This document shows positions 1 through 7,584 of a stretch of DNA of 36,724 nt, piece by piece. The number at the start of each line of letters is the position of its first letter. Position 1 is the stretch's first letter. The notes beneath the pieces are model-generated. The model searched no databases and was not told where the DNA came from. It worked only from the letters and a program-made list of their open reading frames with translations. The translations under genes were made by a program, and so were the position numbers. The DNA comes from Hyphomicrobiales bacterium (GTDB lineage: Bacteria; Pseudomonadota; Alphaproteobacteria; Rhizobiales; Rhizobiaceae): NCBI GenBank assembly GCA_900472925.1, contig UCJU01000032.1, positions 40,458 to 77,181 of the forward strand. Direction: 5' to 3'.

Positions 1-60
1 GGGGGGGGGGGGGGGGGGATGCACCCCCCTTTTTCCCCCCCCTGGGGGGGGGGGAGATGT
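1..60. other. Homopolymer-rich contig end, probably artefact
   Basis: This stretch is almost entirely runs of G, C and T: a run of 18 G at the very start, then runs of 6, 8 and 11 of a single base. No gene or known element looks like this, and composition becomes ordinary after about position 80. It is best read as low-quality sequence at a contig end. Confidence 0.7.
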
Positions 61-229
61 CCGGCAGGACAGCGGGGGGGTAAGCGACACCCACCGACCT
101 CAACTGCCCACGCCCGATAACAGGTGCCCGTTCCCGCCTCCACCCATCAACCCCACTGATATCCCCGTCAAGAAAAGTCGTTGGCGAAACAGGTTGTTGA
201 AATATAAGATTCGTTTCCTGTCTGGAGAT

Positions 230-1459
230 ATGCCCTTGTCCCGTAGCGCCGCCTCTTCCACCAACCCGATGCCTTGGCTCATCATCACGGCTGGCTCGCT
301 GATTGCGGTTCTGACCTTTGGTCCCCGCTCGGCCATGGGTTTCTTTCAGTTGCCGATGCTGGCTGATACGGGTTGGGATCGATCCACATTCGGTTTTGCG
401 ATGGCGTTGCAGAACCTGTTCTGGGGTCTTGGCCAGCCGTTTTTCGGGGCGCTGGCCGACAAATACGGGACTGGCCGGGTGCTGGTGCTCTCAGGGCTGA
501 TCTATGCTGCGGGCCTTGTCTGCATGTCGGTCGGCACGTCACCCCTGTGGCTGCATTTTGGCGGTGGCGTTCTCGTTGGACTTGGCATCGCGGCGGGTTC
601 TTTCAGCGTCATTCTTTCAGCCTTTGCCCGGCACGTGACGCCGGAGCAGCGGTCCATGGCGTTCGGTATCGGCACGGCTGCCGGGTCTGCGGGCATGTTC
701 GTCTTTGCGCCCATCAGCCAGGGCCTGATCACCGCCTATGGATGGTCCGACAGTCTTGTCTGGCTTGCTGCCATGATGCTGATCGTGCCGCTTCTGGCGT
801 GGCCGCTGCGCGGCAACTCGTCATCCGGTACGCAATCTCACGCTCAGTTTCAGCAAACGGCGGGGCAAGCACTGAAGGAGGCGCTGGGCCATAAAAGCTA
901 TCTGCTGCTGGCCACCGGCTTTCTCGTCTGCGGCTTTCAGGTGGCTTTCATCACCGCCCACTTTCCCGCCTATCTCGGTGATATCGGTATCGAGCCGCGT
1001 TACGCCGTCATCGCCATGGCGCTGATCGGCTTTTTCAACATTGCCGGTTCGCTCGCAGCCGGTTTCATCGCCCAGCGATACTCCAAGCCCTATCTTCTCG
1101 CCTATATCTATATCGGCCGCTCGATTGCCGTCACCGCATTTCTGCTTTTGCCGCAGTCACCGCTCTCTGTGATCATTTTCGCGGCTGTCATGGGCATTCT
1201 CTGGCTCTCAACCGTGCCACCCACGAATGGCCTCGTAGCCATCATGTTCGGCACCCGTCATCTCGGCATGCTGGGTGGCGTGGTGTTTCTGTCGCACCAG
1301 GTCGGCTCGTTCCTTGGTGTGTGGCTGGGCGGCTTCCTCTATGACAAGCTGGGCTCTTACGATGTCGTATGGTGGCTGGGCGTTGCCATGGGTCTGTTTG
1401 CCGCTGTCGTGCATTGGCCGATAGAGGAACGCGCCGTCATCAGGCCCGCAATGGCGTAA
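230..1459 (+). CDS. MFS transporter, 12-TM permease
   Basis: Major facilitator superfamily permease of the inner membrane, 409 residues, normal for the family. The protein is a series of hydrophobic helices with short polar loops. A typical MFS loop between TM2 and TM3 is visible (GALADKYGTGRVL, around residue 80), and a hydrophilic central loop sits near residue 205 between the two six-helix halves. The substrate cannot be told from sequence; the closest general resemblance is to the oxalate/formate-antiporter and monocarboxylate-like MFS groups. The ATG at 230 is preferred because it has a nearby GGAG and leaves a short N-terminus; a TTG at 194 would add 12 residues. It converges on recO with a 9-bp gap, so it is not part of that operon. 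Confidence 0.85.
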   Translation: MPLSRSAASSTNPMPWLIITAGSLIAVLTFGPRSAMGFFQLPMLADTGWDRSTFGFAMALQNLFWGLGQPFFGALADKYGTGRVLVLSGLIYAAGLVCMSVGTSPLWLHFGGGVLVGLGIAAGSFSVILSAFARHVTPEQRSMAFGIGTAAGSAGMFVFAPISQGLITAYGWSDSLVWLAAMMLIVPLLAWPLRGNSSSGTQSHAQFQQTAGQALKEALGHKSYLLLATGFLVCGFQVAFITAHFPAYLGDIGIEPRYAVIAMALIGFFNIAGSLAAGFIAQRYSKPYLLAYIYIGRSIAVTAFLLLPQSPLSVIIFAAVMGILWLSTVPPTNGLVAIMFGTRHLGMLGGVVFLSHQVGSFLGVWLGGFLYDKLGSYDVVWWLGVAMGLFAAVVHWPIEERAVIRPAMA

Positions 1460-1468
1460 AGACGTCCC

Positions 1469-2206
1469 TCAGCCAGCCTTGTCCAACGCCTTCAATGCCG
1501 CCTGCACGAAACCGTCACGCGTGGCATTCCCGTTGAGCCCTCGCGGCTCATAAACATGCCGATTGAGAAAATGCGCCGTGAGCCGAAAGGCTGCTGCCAG
1601 ACTTTCGCTGTTTGCGGCTTTGGAGTGCTCATCGCTCAAGAACTCCGGCAGCGCCAGCATGCGGTCGGCATAGGGCGCGCCAGCGGTGCGGCACACCGCC
1701 CTGCCCGTCTTCGGCGAGACATAGACCAGATCATTGCGCAATCCGGTTGCGGCACATTCCTTGAGATCCAGCCCGAAACCGAGATCGTCAAGCACCGCCA
1801 GTTCAAAGCGCACGAACAGCTCACCCGCATCGGCGGGATCGGAGAGATTATCGAGGATGACATCCAGTGCTTCGAAAAGATGGGGATGCGGATCGCGCTC
1901 CGGCAAAAGGCGCAAAAGGGCTGCCATCGCCTGAACGCCGTAAACGGCCGTTGCGGTTTCCATCAATTCCGCAGCACGCAGCCGCAACGGCTCGATTCGA
2001 TATTCGCCCAGATGATCGTCCAGCCGCGCACGCCAGATGACATCCACACGGTTTCCCGGCTGAAGCACCGGCTGCATGCTGCGTGAGCGCCCGGAGCGGA
2101 CAAGACCGAGGTAGCGCCCGCGCGTGCGCGTCATCAGCTCGGCAATGACGCTTGTCTCGCCGTGACGCTTCACGCCCAGAATGATTGCATCGTCCTGCCA
2201 CTGCAT
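1469..2206 (-). CDS. recO: DNA repair protein RecO
   Basis: RecO, the RecFOR mediator that helps load RecA onto SSB-coated single-stranded DNA during gap repair. The 245-residue length fits alphaproteobacterial RecO. The N-terminal OB-fold begins with [19 protein letters not shown], and the early segment [14 protein letters not shown] is the typical basic, DNA-binding part. The helical C-terminal half carries cysteines near residues 131 and 153, which may be remnants of the family zinc site. In many relatives recO lies directly after era; here two regulator genes lie between them on the same strand. It is the last minus-strand gene before the convergent MFS permease. Confidence 0.93.
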   Translation of the reverse strand: MQWQDDAIILGVKRHGETSVIAELMTRTRGRYLGLVRSGRSRSMQPVLQPGNRVDVIWRARLDDHLGEYRIEPLRLRAAELMETATAVYGVQAMAALLRLLPERDPHPHLFEALDVILDNLSDPADAGELFVRFELAVLDDLGFGLDLKECAATGLRNDLVYVSPKTGRAVCRTAGAPYADRMLALPEFLSDEHSKAANSESLAAAFRLTAHFLNRHVYEPRGLNGNATRDGFVQAALKALDKAG

Positions 2207-2276
2207 GGAATGTTTTGCTCAATATGCCGATTCAGGCTCGACCATATCAGGTCTGGTGCTTCAGCGCTTGGTTTCG

Positions 2277-2630
2277 TTACACCATGATTCGCGTCACGAA
2301 AGCCCGCAACTCCAGTTCGCCAAACGGCTTATCCAGAAGATGGCAATCGGCAAAATCCGGAGGGAAACCGCTGGTATCACCATACCCGCTGACGAAGCCG
2401 AACGGTATGGAATATTCTCGCAAATGACGCGCAAGCTCGTAGCTCATGCCATCTGACAGACTGACGTCGAGCAGCACGCAGTCAGGCTTCGCACGCAATA
2501 GCGATTCCTTGGCTTGAAACAAAGTGGTCGCAATATCAATGGTCTTAACGCCCATGGACTGAAGAGAGGACTCCACATCCATCGCAACCAGATACTCGTC
2601 CTCCACGATGAGAACCCGTTGAGGCAACAT
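2277..2630 (-). CDS. Single-domain response regulator (receiver only)
   Basis: Stand-alone receiver domain of 117 residues with no output domain. The phosphorylation machinery is complete: acidic pocket E10-D11-E12, phospho-acceptor D55 in VLLDVSLSD, S81 on beta4 and K101 in LDKPF. The segment IPFGFVSGYGD (75-85) resembles the FATGUY subgroup of alphaproteobacterial single receivers, which often shuttle phosphoryl groups in stress and HWE-kinase pathways (family knowledge). It lies 70 bp upstream of recO and 146 bp downstream of a Crp/Fnr-type gene, all on the same strand. The partner kinase is unknown; an HWE kinase at 13126-15162 is one candidate by inference only. Confidence 0.9.
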   Translation of the reverse strand: MLPQRVLIVEDEYLVAMDVESSLQSMGVKTIDIATTLFQAKESLLRAKPDCVLLDVSLSDGMSYELARHLREYSIPFGFVSGYGDTSGFPPDFADCHLLDKPFGELELRAFVTRIMV

Positions 2631-2776
2631 ATTTTATCTTTCTCTGGCCACACACGGGGTGGCACCAAAAAATCCGTGAACATTCACAGAACCAATTTCT
2701 ATGACATCGCAGATCAACCTGACTCCGTCATTTAAAAAAGACATACCGAAAAGGAAGGGATTTACATCAGATTTTT

Positions 2777-3529
2777 CTAAATAAATGGTCTGGAATTGCG
2801 AAAATCTGGATCCCAGCCGGCTGTTTGCGCCAAAGCAGCATCATCCAGCACGATGCAGCCCTTATCGGTCCAGCGAATCAATTCCCGGTCTGCCAGCTTA
2901 CGCAAGGTCTTGTTGGTGTGAACGATGGACAGGCCGAGCGTGTCTGCCACGTGCTGCTGAGTAACCGGTATGGCGCCGTTCTTGTCCAAAAGCCCTACCC
3001 TGACAGCCTTGTTGTAGAGGAAGACCAGAAGATAGGCTGCCCGCTCCACTGCAGTGCGCCGTCCGATGCTGAGCAGGTGATCGTCAAGCATGCGCTCTTC
3101 GCTGGCCGCGATCCAGGTGATGTCGTAGGCAAGCGAAGGATGGTCGGCAAAAAGGCTGTTCAGCCGTCCGCGCTCGAAAACGCACAGCGTGACGGGAGAC
3201 AGGGCCTCGACCGAGTGCTGCATTTCGCCCATTACCGTGCCCTGCAAGCCAACGAGATCGCCGGGCATGAGGTAGTTGAGGATCTGGCGGCGACCATCTT
3301 CCAGCGTCTTGTAGCGGAAGCCCCAGCCCTCCAGGATCGTGTAGAGGTGCGCGCTGTGGGAACCTTCCATCAGCACGATCGCGCCGGGCTCCACCGAAAG
3401 CTCACCGGTTTTGAAGCGGGAAACGAAATCCAGCTCCTGGGAGGAGAAGTCACGGAAATATTTGAGGCTGCGCAACGGACACTGTTCGCAGGGTGTGGTT
3501 GACATTCCGTTTGGCTTCTTGGGCGACAT
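2777..3529 (-). CDS. Crp/Fnr-family transcriptional regulator
   Basis: Crp/Fnr-type regulator of 250 residues: an N-terminal cyclic-nucleotide-binding-like beta-roll (about 35-150), a dimerisation helix, and a C-terminal winged helix with a helix-turn-helix around residues 189-212 (VTQQHVADTLGLSIVHTNKT). C14 and C17 form a CxxCPLR motif at the N-terminus like part of an FNR cluster site. The four-cysteine FNR set is not complete: the only later cysteines are C116 and one near the C-terminus. Oxygen sensing is therefore possible but not shown. A second start at M9 is possible. It lies 77 bp after era on the same strand. No TTGATnnnnATCAA box was found in the flanking gaps. Confidence 0.88.
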   Translation of the reverse strand: MSPKKPNGMSTTPCEQCPLRSLKYFRDFSSQELDFVSRFKTGELSVEPGAIVLMEGSHSAHLYTILEGWGFRYKTLEDGRRQILNYLMPGDLVGLQGTVMGEMQHSVEALSPVTLCVFERGRLNSLFADHPSLAYDITWIAASEERMLDDHLLSIGRRTAVERAAYLLVFLYNKAVRVGLLDKNGAIPVTQQHVADTLGLSIVHTNKTLRKLADRELIRWTDKGCIVLDDAALAQTAGWDPDFRNSRPFI

Positions 3530-3606
3530 GATGATCCATAAACAACAAAATCAATAAGGCGATCAGAGCATTCACCCGGAAACCGGGCCGGTCCCACCGT
3601 GGACAA

Positions 3607-4554
3607 TCAGTTGCGCGGAAATTCCAGACCCATTTCGCGGAAACGTTCCGGATCGTCGCCCCAGTTCTCACGTACCTTCACGAACAGGAAGAGATGCACC
3701 GTCTGTTCGAGAATTGCCGAAAGTTCCTTGCGCGAAGATGACGAGATGGCCTTGATGGCATCGCCGTTCTTGCCGAGAGCGATTTTCTTCTGGCTGTCAC
3801 GCTCGACATAGATGACCTGCTCGATGCGCACAGAACCGTCCTTACGCTCTTCCCACTTTTCGGTTTCGACGTGGGATGCGTAGGGAAGCTCCTGATGCAG
3901 ACGCAGGAACAGCTTTTCGCGGGTAATTTCAGCGGCAAGCTGTCGCATGGGAAGATCGGAAATCTGGTCTTCAGGATAGTACCACGGTCCCTGTGGCAGT
4001 TCGTCCGACAGGTAGTTCATCAGATCGTCGCAGCCCGAACCGTTGGTGGCCGAAATCATAAAGGTACGGTCGAACTGAACGATCTCGTTTGCAGCAGATG
4101 CCAGCTTCAGCAAATCCTCGCGCTGAACCTGATCGATCTTGTTGAGGCAGAGAATTTTGGTCTGCTTCACATCCTTCAGACCTTCGAGGATGGTCTGTGC
4201 GTCGCCCTTCAGACCGCGCTCGCTGTCAATCAGGAGAAGAATAATGTCGGCATCCTTGGCACCACCCCAGGCGGAGGTCACCATGGCGCGGTCCAGCCTG
4301 CGGCGGGGCTTGAAGATACCGGGCGTGTCCATGAAAACGATCTGGGCATTGTTGTGAATGGCAATGCCGCGCATGACCGCGCGCGTCGTCTGCACCTTGT
4401 GGCTGACGATGGAAACCTTGGCGCCGACGAGATGGTTCACCAGCGTCGACTTGCCCGCATTGGTCGGACCGATCAGCGCAACGAAGCCGGAATGGGTGGG
4501 CCGGGTTTCAACGGTCTCTTCTGACGGCGTGCCGTCGATTTCATGCTCGGTCAT
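3607..4554 (-). CDS. era: GTPase Era, ribosome assembly factor
   Basis: Era binds the 3' end of 16S rRNA and helps 30S subunit maturation. The 315-residue protein has a GTPase domain with G1 GPTNAGKST (about 29-37), G3 DTPG and G4 NKID, followed by a C-terminal KH RNA-binding domain ending MGLEFPRN. The N-terminal extension before the G1 motif (about 22 residues, rich in Glu and Thr) is typical of alphaproteobacteria. The ATG at 4554 is chosen because the longer frame would run into rnc; it leaves 11 bp between rnc and era, so the two are surely co-transcribed with lepB. Confidence 0.95.
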   Translation of the reverse strand: MTEHEIDGTPSEETVETRPTHSGFVALIGPTNAGKSTLVNHLVGAKVSIVSHKVQTTRAVMRGIAIHNNAQIVFMDTPGIFKPRRRLDRAMVTSAWGGAKDADIILLLIDSERGLKGDAQTILEGLKDVKQTKILCLNKIDQVQREDLLKLASAANEIVQFDRTFMISATNGSGCDDLMNYLSDELPQGPWYYPEDQISDLPMRQLAAEITREKLFLRLHQELPYASHVETEKWEERKDGSVRIEQVIYVERDSQKKIALGKNGDAIKAISSSSRKELSAILEQTVHLFLFVKVRENWGDDPERFREMGLEFPRN

Positions 4555-4565
4555 GGGGTATCCAA

Positions 4566-5285
4566 TCAGTTTGCGGCAGATGATTTCTGCCAAACGCCTT
4601 CGCGTTCCAATAATTTCGTCGCAGCGACCTGCTCGGCGGCGCGCTTGGAGCGATCAACGCCCGTTTCCGGCGCAACGCCGGGTACTTCCACCGTCACCGT
4701 AAAGCTCGGATCGTGGTCCGGTCCGGTGCGATCGTCAATCCTGTAATGCGGCGTGGCGGCGAATTTTGCGTGCGCCCATTCCTGCAGTTCCGTCTTGGCG
4801 TCACGCCGCCCGGCATCGACCCTGGTGGCGCGCTTGTTCCAGTATTTCAGAATGAAGCTGCGCCCAGCCTCCAGACCGCCATCGATATAGATGGCAGCAA
4901 TGAGGCTTTCGACCACGTCGGCGCGCACATTCAGCATCGCCTTGCCGGTCAATTTCTTGACGTCGGCACCCGTGCGGATGAACAGGTGGAGACCCATTTC
5001 GTCGGCAATGGCGGCGCAGGATTCGGCACTGACCAACTGGTTGAGCCGAACGGACAGCTCGCCTTCGGTGGCGTTTCGGAACGTCGTGAACAACAATTCC
5101 GCCACGCACAGGCCCAGCACACGGTCACCTAGAAATTCCAGACGCTCGTAATTGCCGGTCTTTCCAGCACTTGCGCTTGCATGGGTCAAGGCCCGGTCGA
5201 GCCGGGCCTTTTCCTTGAACTCATATCCGATAAGAGCTTCCAGGCGGCCGATTTCCTCCGCAGAAAGCGACTTGACCTTGCTCAT
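4566..5285 (-). CDS. rnc: Ribonuclease III
   Basis: Double-strand-specific endoribonuclease that processes rRNA precursors and structured mRNAs, cytoplasmic. The 239 residues hold the RNase III signature ERLEFLGDRVLG (47-58), with its catalytic acidic residues, a second catalytic acidic cluster in DVVESLIAAIYIDGG, and a C-terminal dsRNA-binding domain (from about 160, ending with RAAEQVAATKLL). The ATG overlaps the lepB TGA by 4 bp (ATGA), which indicates translational coupling, and era follows after 11 bp. Confidence 0.95.
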   Translation of the reverse strand: MSKVKSLSAEEIGRLEALIGYEFKEKARLDRALTHASASAGKTGNYERLEFLGDRVLGLCVAELLFTTFRNATEGELSVRLNQLVSAESCAAIADEMGLHLFIRTGADVKKLTGKAMLNVRADVVESLIAAIYIDGGLEAGRSFILKYWNKRATRVDAGRRDAKTELQEWAHAKFAATPHYRIDDRTGPDHDPSFTVTVEVPGVAPETGVDRSKRAAEQVAATKLLEREGVWQKSSAAN

Positions 5286-6028
5286 TTAACAACCTTGAAC
5301 AGGCGGTCCCAACGCATATTTGCGGGCCAATCCCAGACACGGCTGAACGGCGTGTCATTGCCGAGCGAGAAGAAGATGACGCTTGCGCGGCCAATCAGGT
5401 TTTCGGCAGGCACGAAGCCGACATCGAAGCGGCTGTCCAGCGAGTTGTCGCGGTTGTCGCCCATCATGAAGTAGTGGCCTTCGGGGACCAGAAACTCACG
5501 GGTGTTATCGCCGCGCGAATCCGGCGACTGATCGAGCGTATCGAATGTGACGCCATTATCGAATGTTTCGCGGAAAACCGGCACGTTTGCGCCGGGATCG
5601 GCACGGTAATCGGATGTAAAGACGCCATCCGGCTGCTTGGGAACAGGCTTGCCGTTGACGAACAACACGCCGTTGGTCACCTGAATGCGGTCACCCGGCA
5701 GGCCGACAAGGCGCTTGATGTAATCGACATCGGGGTTTGGTGGCAGGCGGAACACAACCACATCGCCACGCTTCGGTTCGCTGAACTGCAAAATGCGTCC
5801 AGAGAAGAGATTTGGCGAAAACGGCAGCGAATATTTCGAATAGCCGTAGGAGAACTTGTTGACGAACAGGTAGTCACCCACCAGCAGCGTCGGCATCATG
5901 GAGCCGGACGGAATGGTGAAAGGCTGGAAAAGGACGGTGCGGATGACCATTGCCAGCAGCAACGCCTGCACGATGACCTTGACGTTTTCCCAGAGGGCGC
6001 TTTGCTTCTTTTCAGCTTTTTCGGACAC
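5282..6028 (-). CDS. lepB: Signal peptidase I
   Basis: Type I signal peptidase, which removes signal peptides from exported proteins at the periplasmic face of the inner membrane. The 248-residue protein has one N-terminal membrane segment (about 16-34). The catalytic Ser43 lies in PSGSMMPTL and the general base Lys105 in DYIKRLVGLPGDR; the later GDNRDNSLDSR block is the conserved box E. Like most alphaproteobacterial forms it has a single N-terminal anchor. Its stop overlaps the rnc start by 4 bp. A 120-bp gap separates it from acpS, so it may have its own promoter. Confidence 0.95.
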   Translation of the reverse strand: MSEKAEKKQSALWENVKVIVQALLLAMVIRTVLFQPFTIPSGSMMPTLLVGDYLFVNKFSYGYSKYSLPFSPNLFSGRILQFSEPKRGDVVVFRLPPNPDVDYIKRLVGLPGDRIQVTNGVLFVNGKPVPKQPDGVFTSDYRADPGANVPVFRETFDNGVTFDTLDQSPDSRGDNTREFLVPEGHYFMMGDNRDNSLDSRFDVGFVPAENLIGRASVIFFSLGNDTPFSRVWDWPANMRWDRLFKVVK

Positions 6029-6148
6029 TTAAGACCTGCCTGCTCGTTCTTCATTTTCGACGGACTTCTCTAGAACCTTTCAAGGGCAAAGGGAAGCGTT
6101 TCCATCATGTGCAGCAGGCGTAAACCGCGCTGGAGACAGAATTTGACG

Positions 6149-6553
6149 TTATTTGGTTACCGCGAGGGCCTCGATGATGACAAAAGCCTGCGCATAGGGA
6201 AACTCATCGGTGATGGTAAGATGGATAACCGCCTCGTGTCCGGCGGGCAAAAGTTTGGCCAGGCGTGTCGCCGCGCCATTGGTCAGCCGCATGGTCGGCT
6301 TGCCGCTCGGCAGGTTCACGACACCCATGTCTTTCCAGAAAACACCCTGAGCCAGCCCTGTTCCCAATGCTTTTGAGCACGCCTCCTTGGCAGCGAAACG
6401 CTTGGCGTAGGACGCTGCCCGGTTCTTGCGGCCATCGGACTTGGCCTGTTCGATGTCGGTGAAACAACGCTGGGTGAAGCGGTCGCCAAAGCGTGAAAGA
6501 GAGGTTTCGATGCGTCTGATGTCGATGAGGTCGCTGCCCATGCCGATAATCAT
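6149..6553 (-). CDS. acpS: Holo-[acyl-carrier-protein] synthase
   Basis: AcpS moves 4'-phosphopantetheine from coenzyme A to apo-ACP, the activation step for fatty acid synthesis. The 134-residue protein starts [16 protein letters not shown], with the Mg-binding Asp in GSDLIDI, and has the second signature [15 protein letters not shown] (52-66). The frame stays open upstream, but the ATG at 6553 gives the standard family N-terminus and a 4-bp ATGA overlap with the DUF2062 gene. Translation of the two is therefore probably coupled. Confidence 0.95.
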   Translation of the reverse strand: MIIGMGSDLIDIRRIETSLSRFGDRFTQRCFTDIEQAKSDGRKNRAASYAKRFAAKEACSKALGTGLAQGVFWKDMGVVNLPSGKPTMRLTNGAATRLAKLLPAGHEAVIHLTITDEFPYAQAFVIIEALAVTK

Positions 6554-7128
6554 TCGGTCGTACCCAATGCTGCTTTTCGGGACGTGACCTGCTGCGTCAG
6601 CATCTGATGCTTTTGCGCTCTGAACCCGCGGATAATGGCGTAAACGCTGAAATAGGCGACGGCCGCCGAGATTGCGCCGGGGATCAGCGCACCGACAGTC
6701 ATGGGCTCGAGAACCGGTCCCCAAAGGTGGAGAAAATTCATGTGGCTGAAAATCGCGGCAAAATCCAGTTGACCTGCCGCATTATCGGCATTGCGCCCGA
6801 GGATCAGACGACCGAGTTCCCAGGTCGCCGCCCAGATCAGCGGAAATGTCAGCGGGTTTGCGAATGTCGTGCCGAGAGCGGCAGCGACGAGGTTTGCTCG
6901 CAGGATGAAAGCCAGCGCCATGGCGATGATGATGTGCACGCCGAAAAACGGCGTCCATGCGACTGCCACACCCACCGCAACACCCGCCGCCACGGAGTAG
7001 GGAGATGCCGACAGCCGCACGAGCCTCAGCTTCAGATAACGAAGCGAACGGCGAAAGCCCATGCTCGGCCAGAGAACGGCGCGCAGTCTTTCAAGGTGTC
7101 CAGCGGGTTTACGACGACGAAACGGCAT
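6550..7128 (-). CDS. DUF2062 membrane protein
   Basis: DUF2062 inner-membrane protein of 192 residues. A basic cytoplasmic N-terminus ([16 protein letters not shown]) is followed by hydrophobic segments, with the family-typical [20 protein letters not shown] around residues 41-60 and [16 protein letters not shown] around 90-105. A last membrane segment lies near 148-165. The biochemical role of the family is unknown. It overlaps acpS by 4 bp and stands at the head of the acpS-lepB-rnc-era group, which suggests a role in envelope or lipid synthesis by context only. Confidence 0.85.
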   Translation of the reverse strand: MPFRRRKPAGHLERLRAVLWPSMGFRRSLRYLKLRLVRLSASPYSVAAGVAVGVAVAWTPFFGVHIIIAMALAFILRANLVAAALGTTFANPLTFPLIWAATWELGRLILGRNADNAAGQLDFAAIFSHMNFLHLWGPVLEPMTVGALIPGAISAAVAYFSVYAIIRGFRAQKHQMLTQQVTSRKAALGTTE

Positions 7129-7191
7129 AGGCAGAACTTATTGCATCGTTTCGATTACGCCAAGGGCGAAACCACCGCTTAAATCCGAAGA

Positions 7192-7240
7192 GCGCATCTC
7201 ATATGCGCTCATCATATCTCATACCGACATGGCCGGTATG
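7192..7240 (-). repeat. Two short inverted repeats after the DUF3563-like gene
   Basis: Two small hairpins lie next to each other just after the stop of the small gene at 7251-7397. One has a 6-bp stem GCGCAT/ATGCGC (7192-7208), the other a 7-bp stem CATACCG/CGGTATG (7220-7240). Neither is followed by a T-run in the minus direction, so they may be processing or stability elements rather than a terminator. Confidence 0.4.
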
Positions 7241-7250
7241 CATTTTTGCA

Positions 7251-7397
7251 TTACTTGCGGAACATGCCGCGGTCGACTTCGCGCTGGCGAAATTCCAGGT
7301 CGATGCGCGATACGGAATCGCTCAAGTAATCGAATTCACGTTCCTGGGTCGTCTTGCCACGAACTGCACGGGCGATCTTGCGGAGAGGTCCAAACAT
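7251..7397 (-). CDS. Small basic protein, DUF3563-like
   Basis: A 48-residue frame, MFGPLRKIARAVRG at the start and REVDRGMFRK at the end. It has a clear ribosome site (AAGGA about 10 bases before the ATG) and lies in a gap that otherwise would hold no gene between rel and DUF2062. The centre, FDYLSDSVSRIDLEFRQRE, resembles DUF3563 small proteins of rhizobia, which have a YL(A/S)xS..DLExR pattern. The protein is amphipathic and basic at its N-terminus with no membrane segment. Function unknown. It is short enough to be missed by default gene callers. Confidence 0.68.
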   Translation of the reverse strand: MFGPLRKIARAVRGKTTQEREFDYLSDSVSRIDLEFRQREVDRGMFRK

Positions 7398-7520
7398 CTT
7401 CTTTTCCTTTTCAGATACATCGGCCACTTCATCGGTCTGTACCGGCTGGCCGCTTGATTGCTCTTGACTTCTGAAACTGAAAATAGTCCCGTTTCGCGTC
7501 TTTGACTACAGACAGGACAA

Positions 7521-7555
7521 GGCCGCTGCCATGCGCTGAATGCATAACGGCGGCC
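7521..7555 (-). terminator. Hairpin after rel
   Basis: GGCCGC and GCGGCC arms (7521-7526 and 7550-7555) surround an inner ATGC/GCAT pair, 30 bp downstream of the rel stop in the minus direction. There is only a weak T-rich tail, so this is a possible weak terminator or attenuation point before the small gene at 7251-7397. Confidence 0.35.
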
Positions 7556-7584
7556 TCAACGTTCGTTTTCCGAGCAAATATGCC

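Noticed and set aside
3530..3606. FNR/anaerobox-like sequence before the Crp/Fnr gene
   Set aside because: Only AT-rich TTGATTTTG is present; the second half site of TTGATnnnnATCAA is missing.
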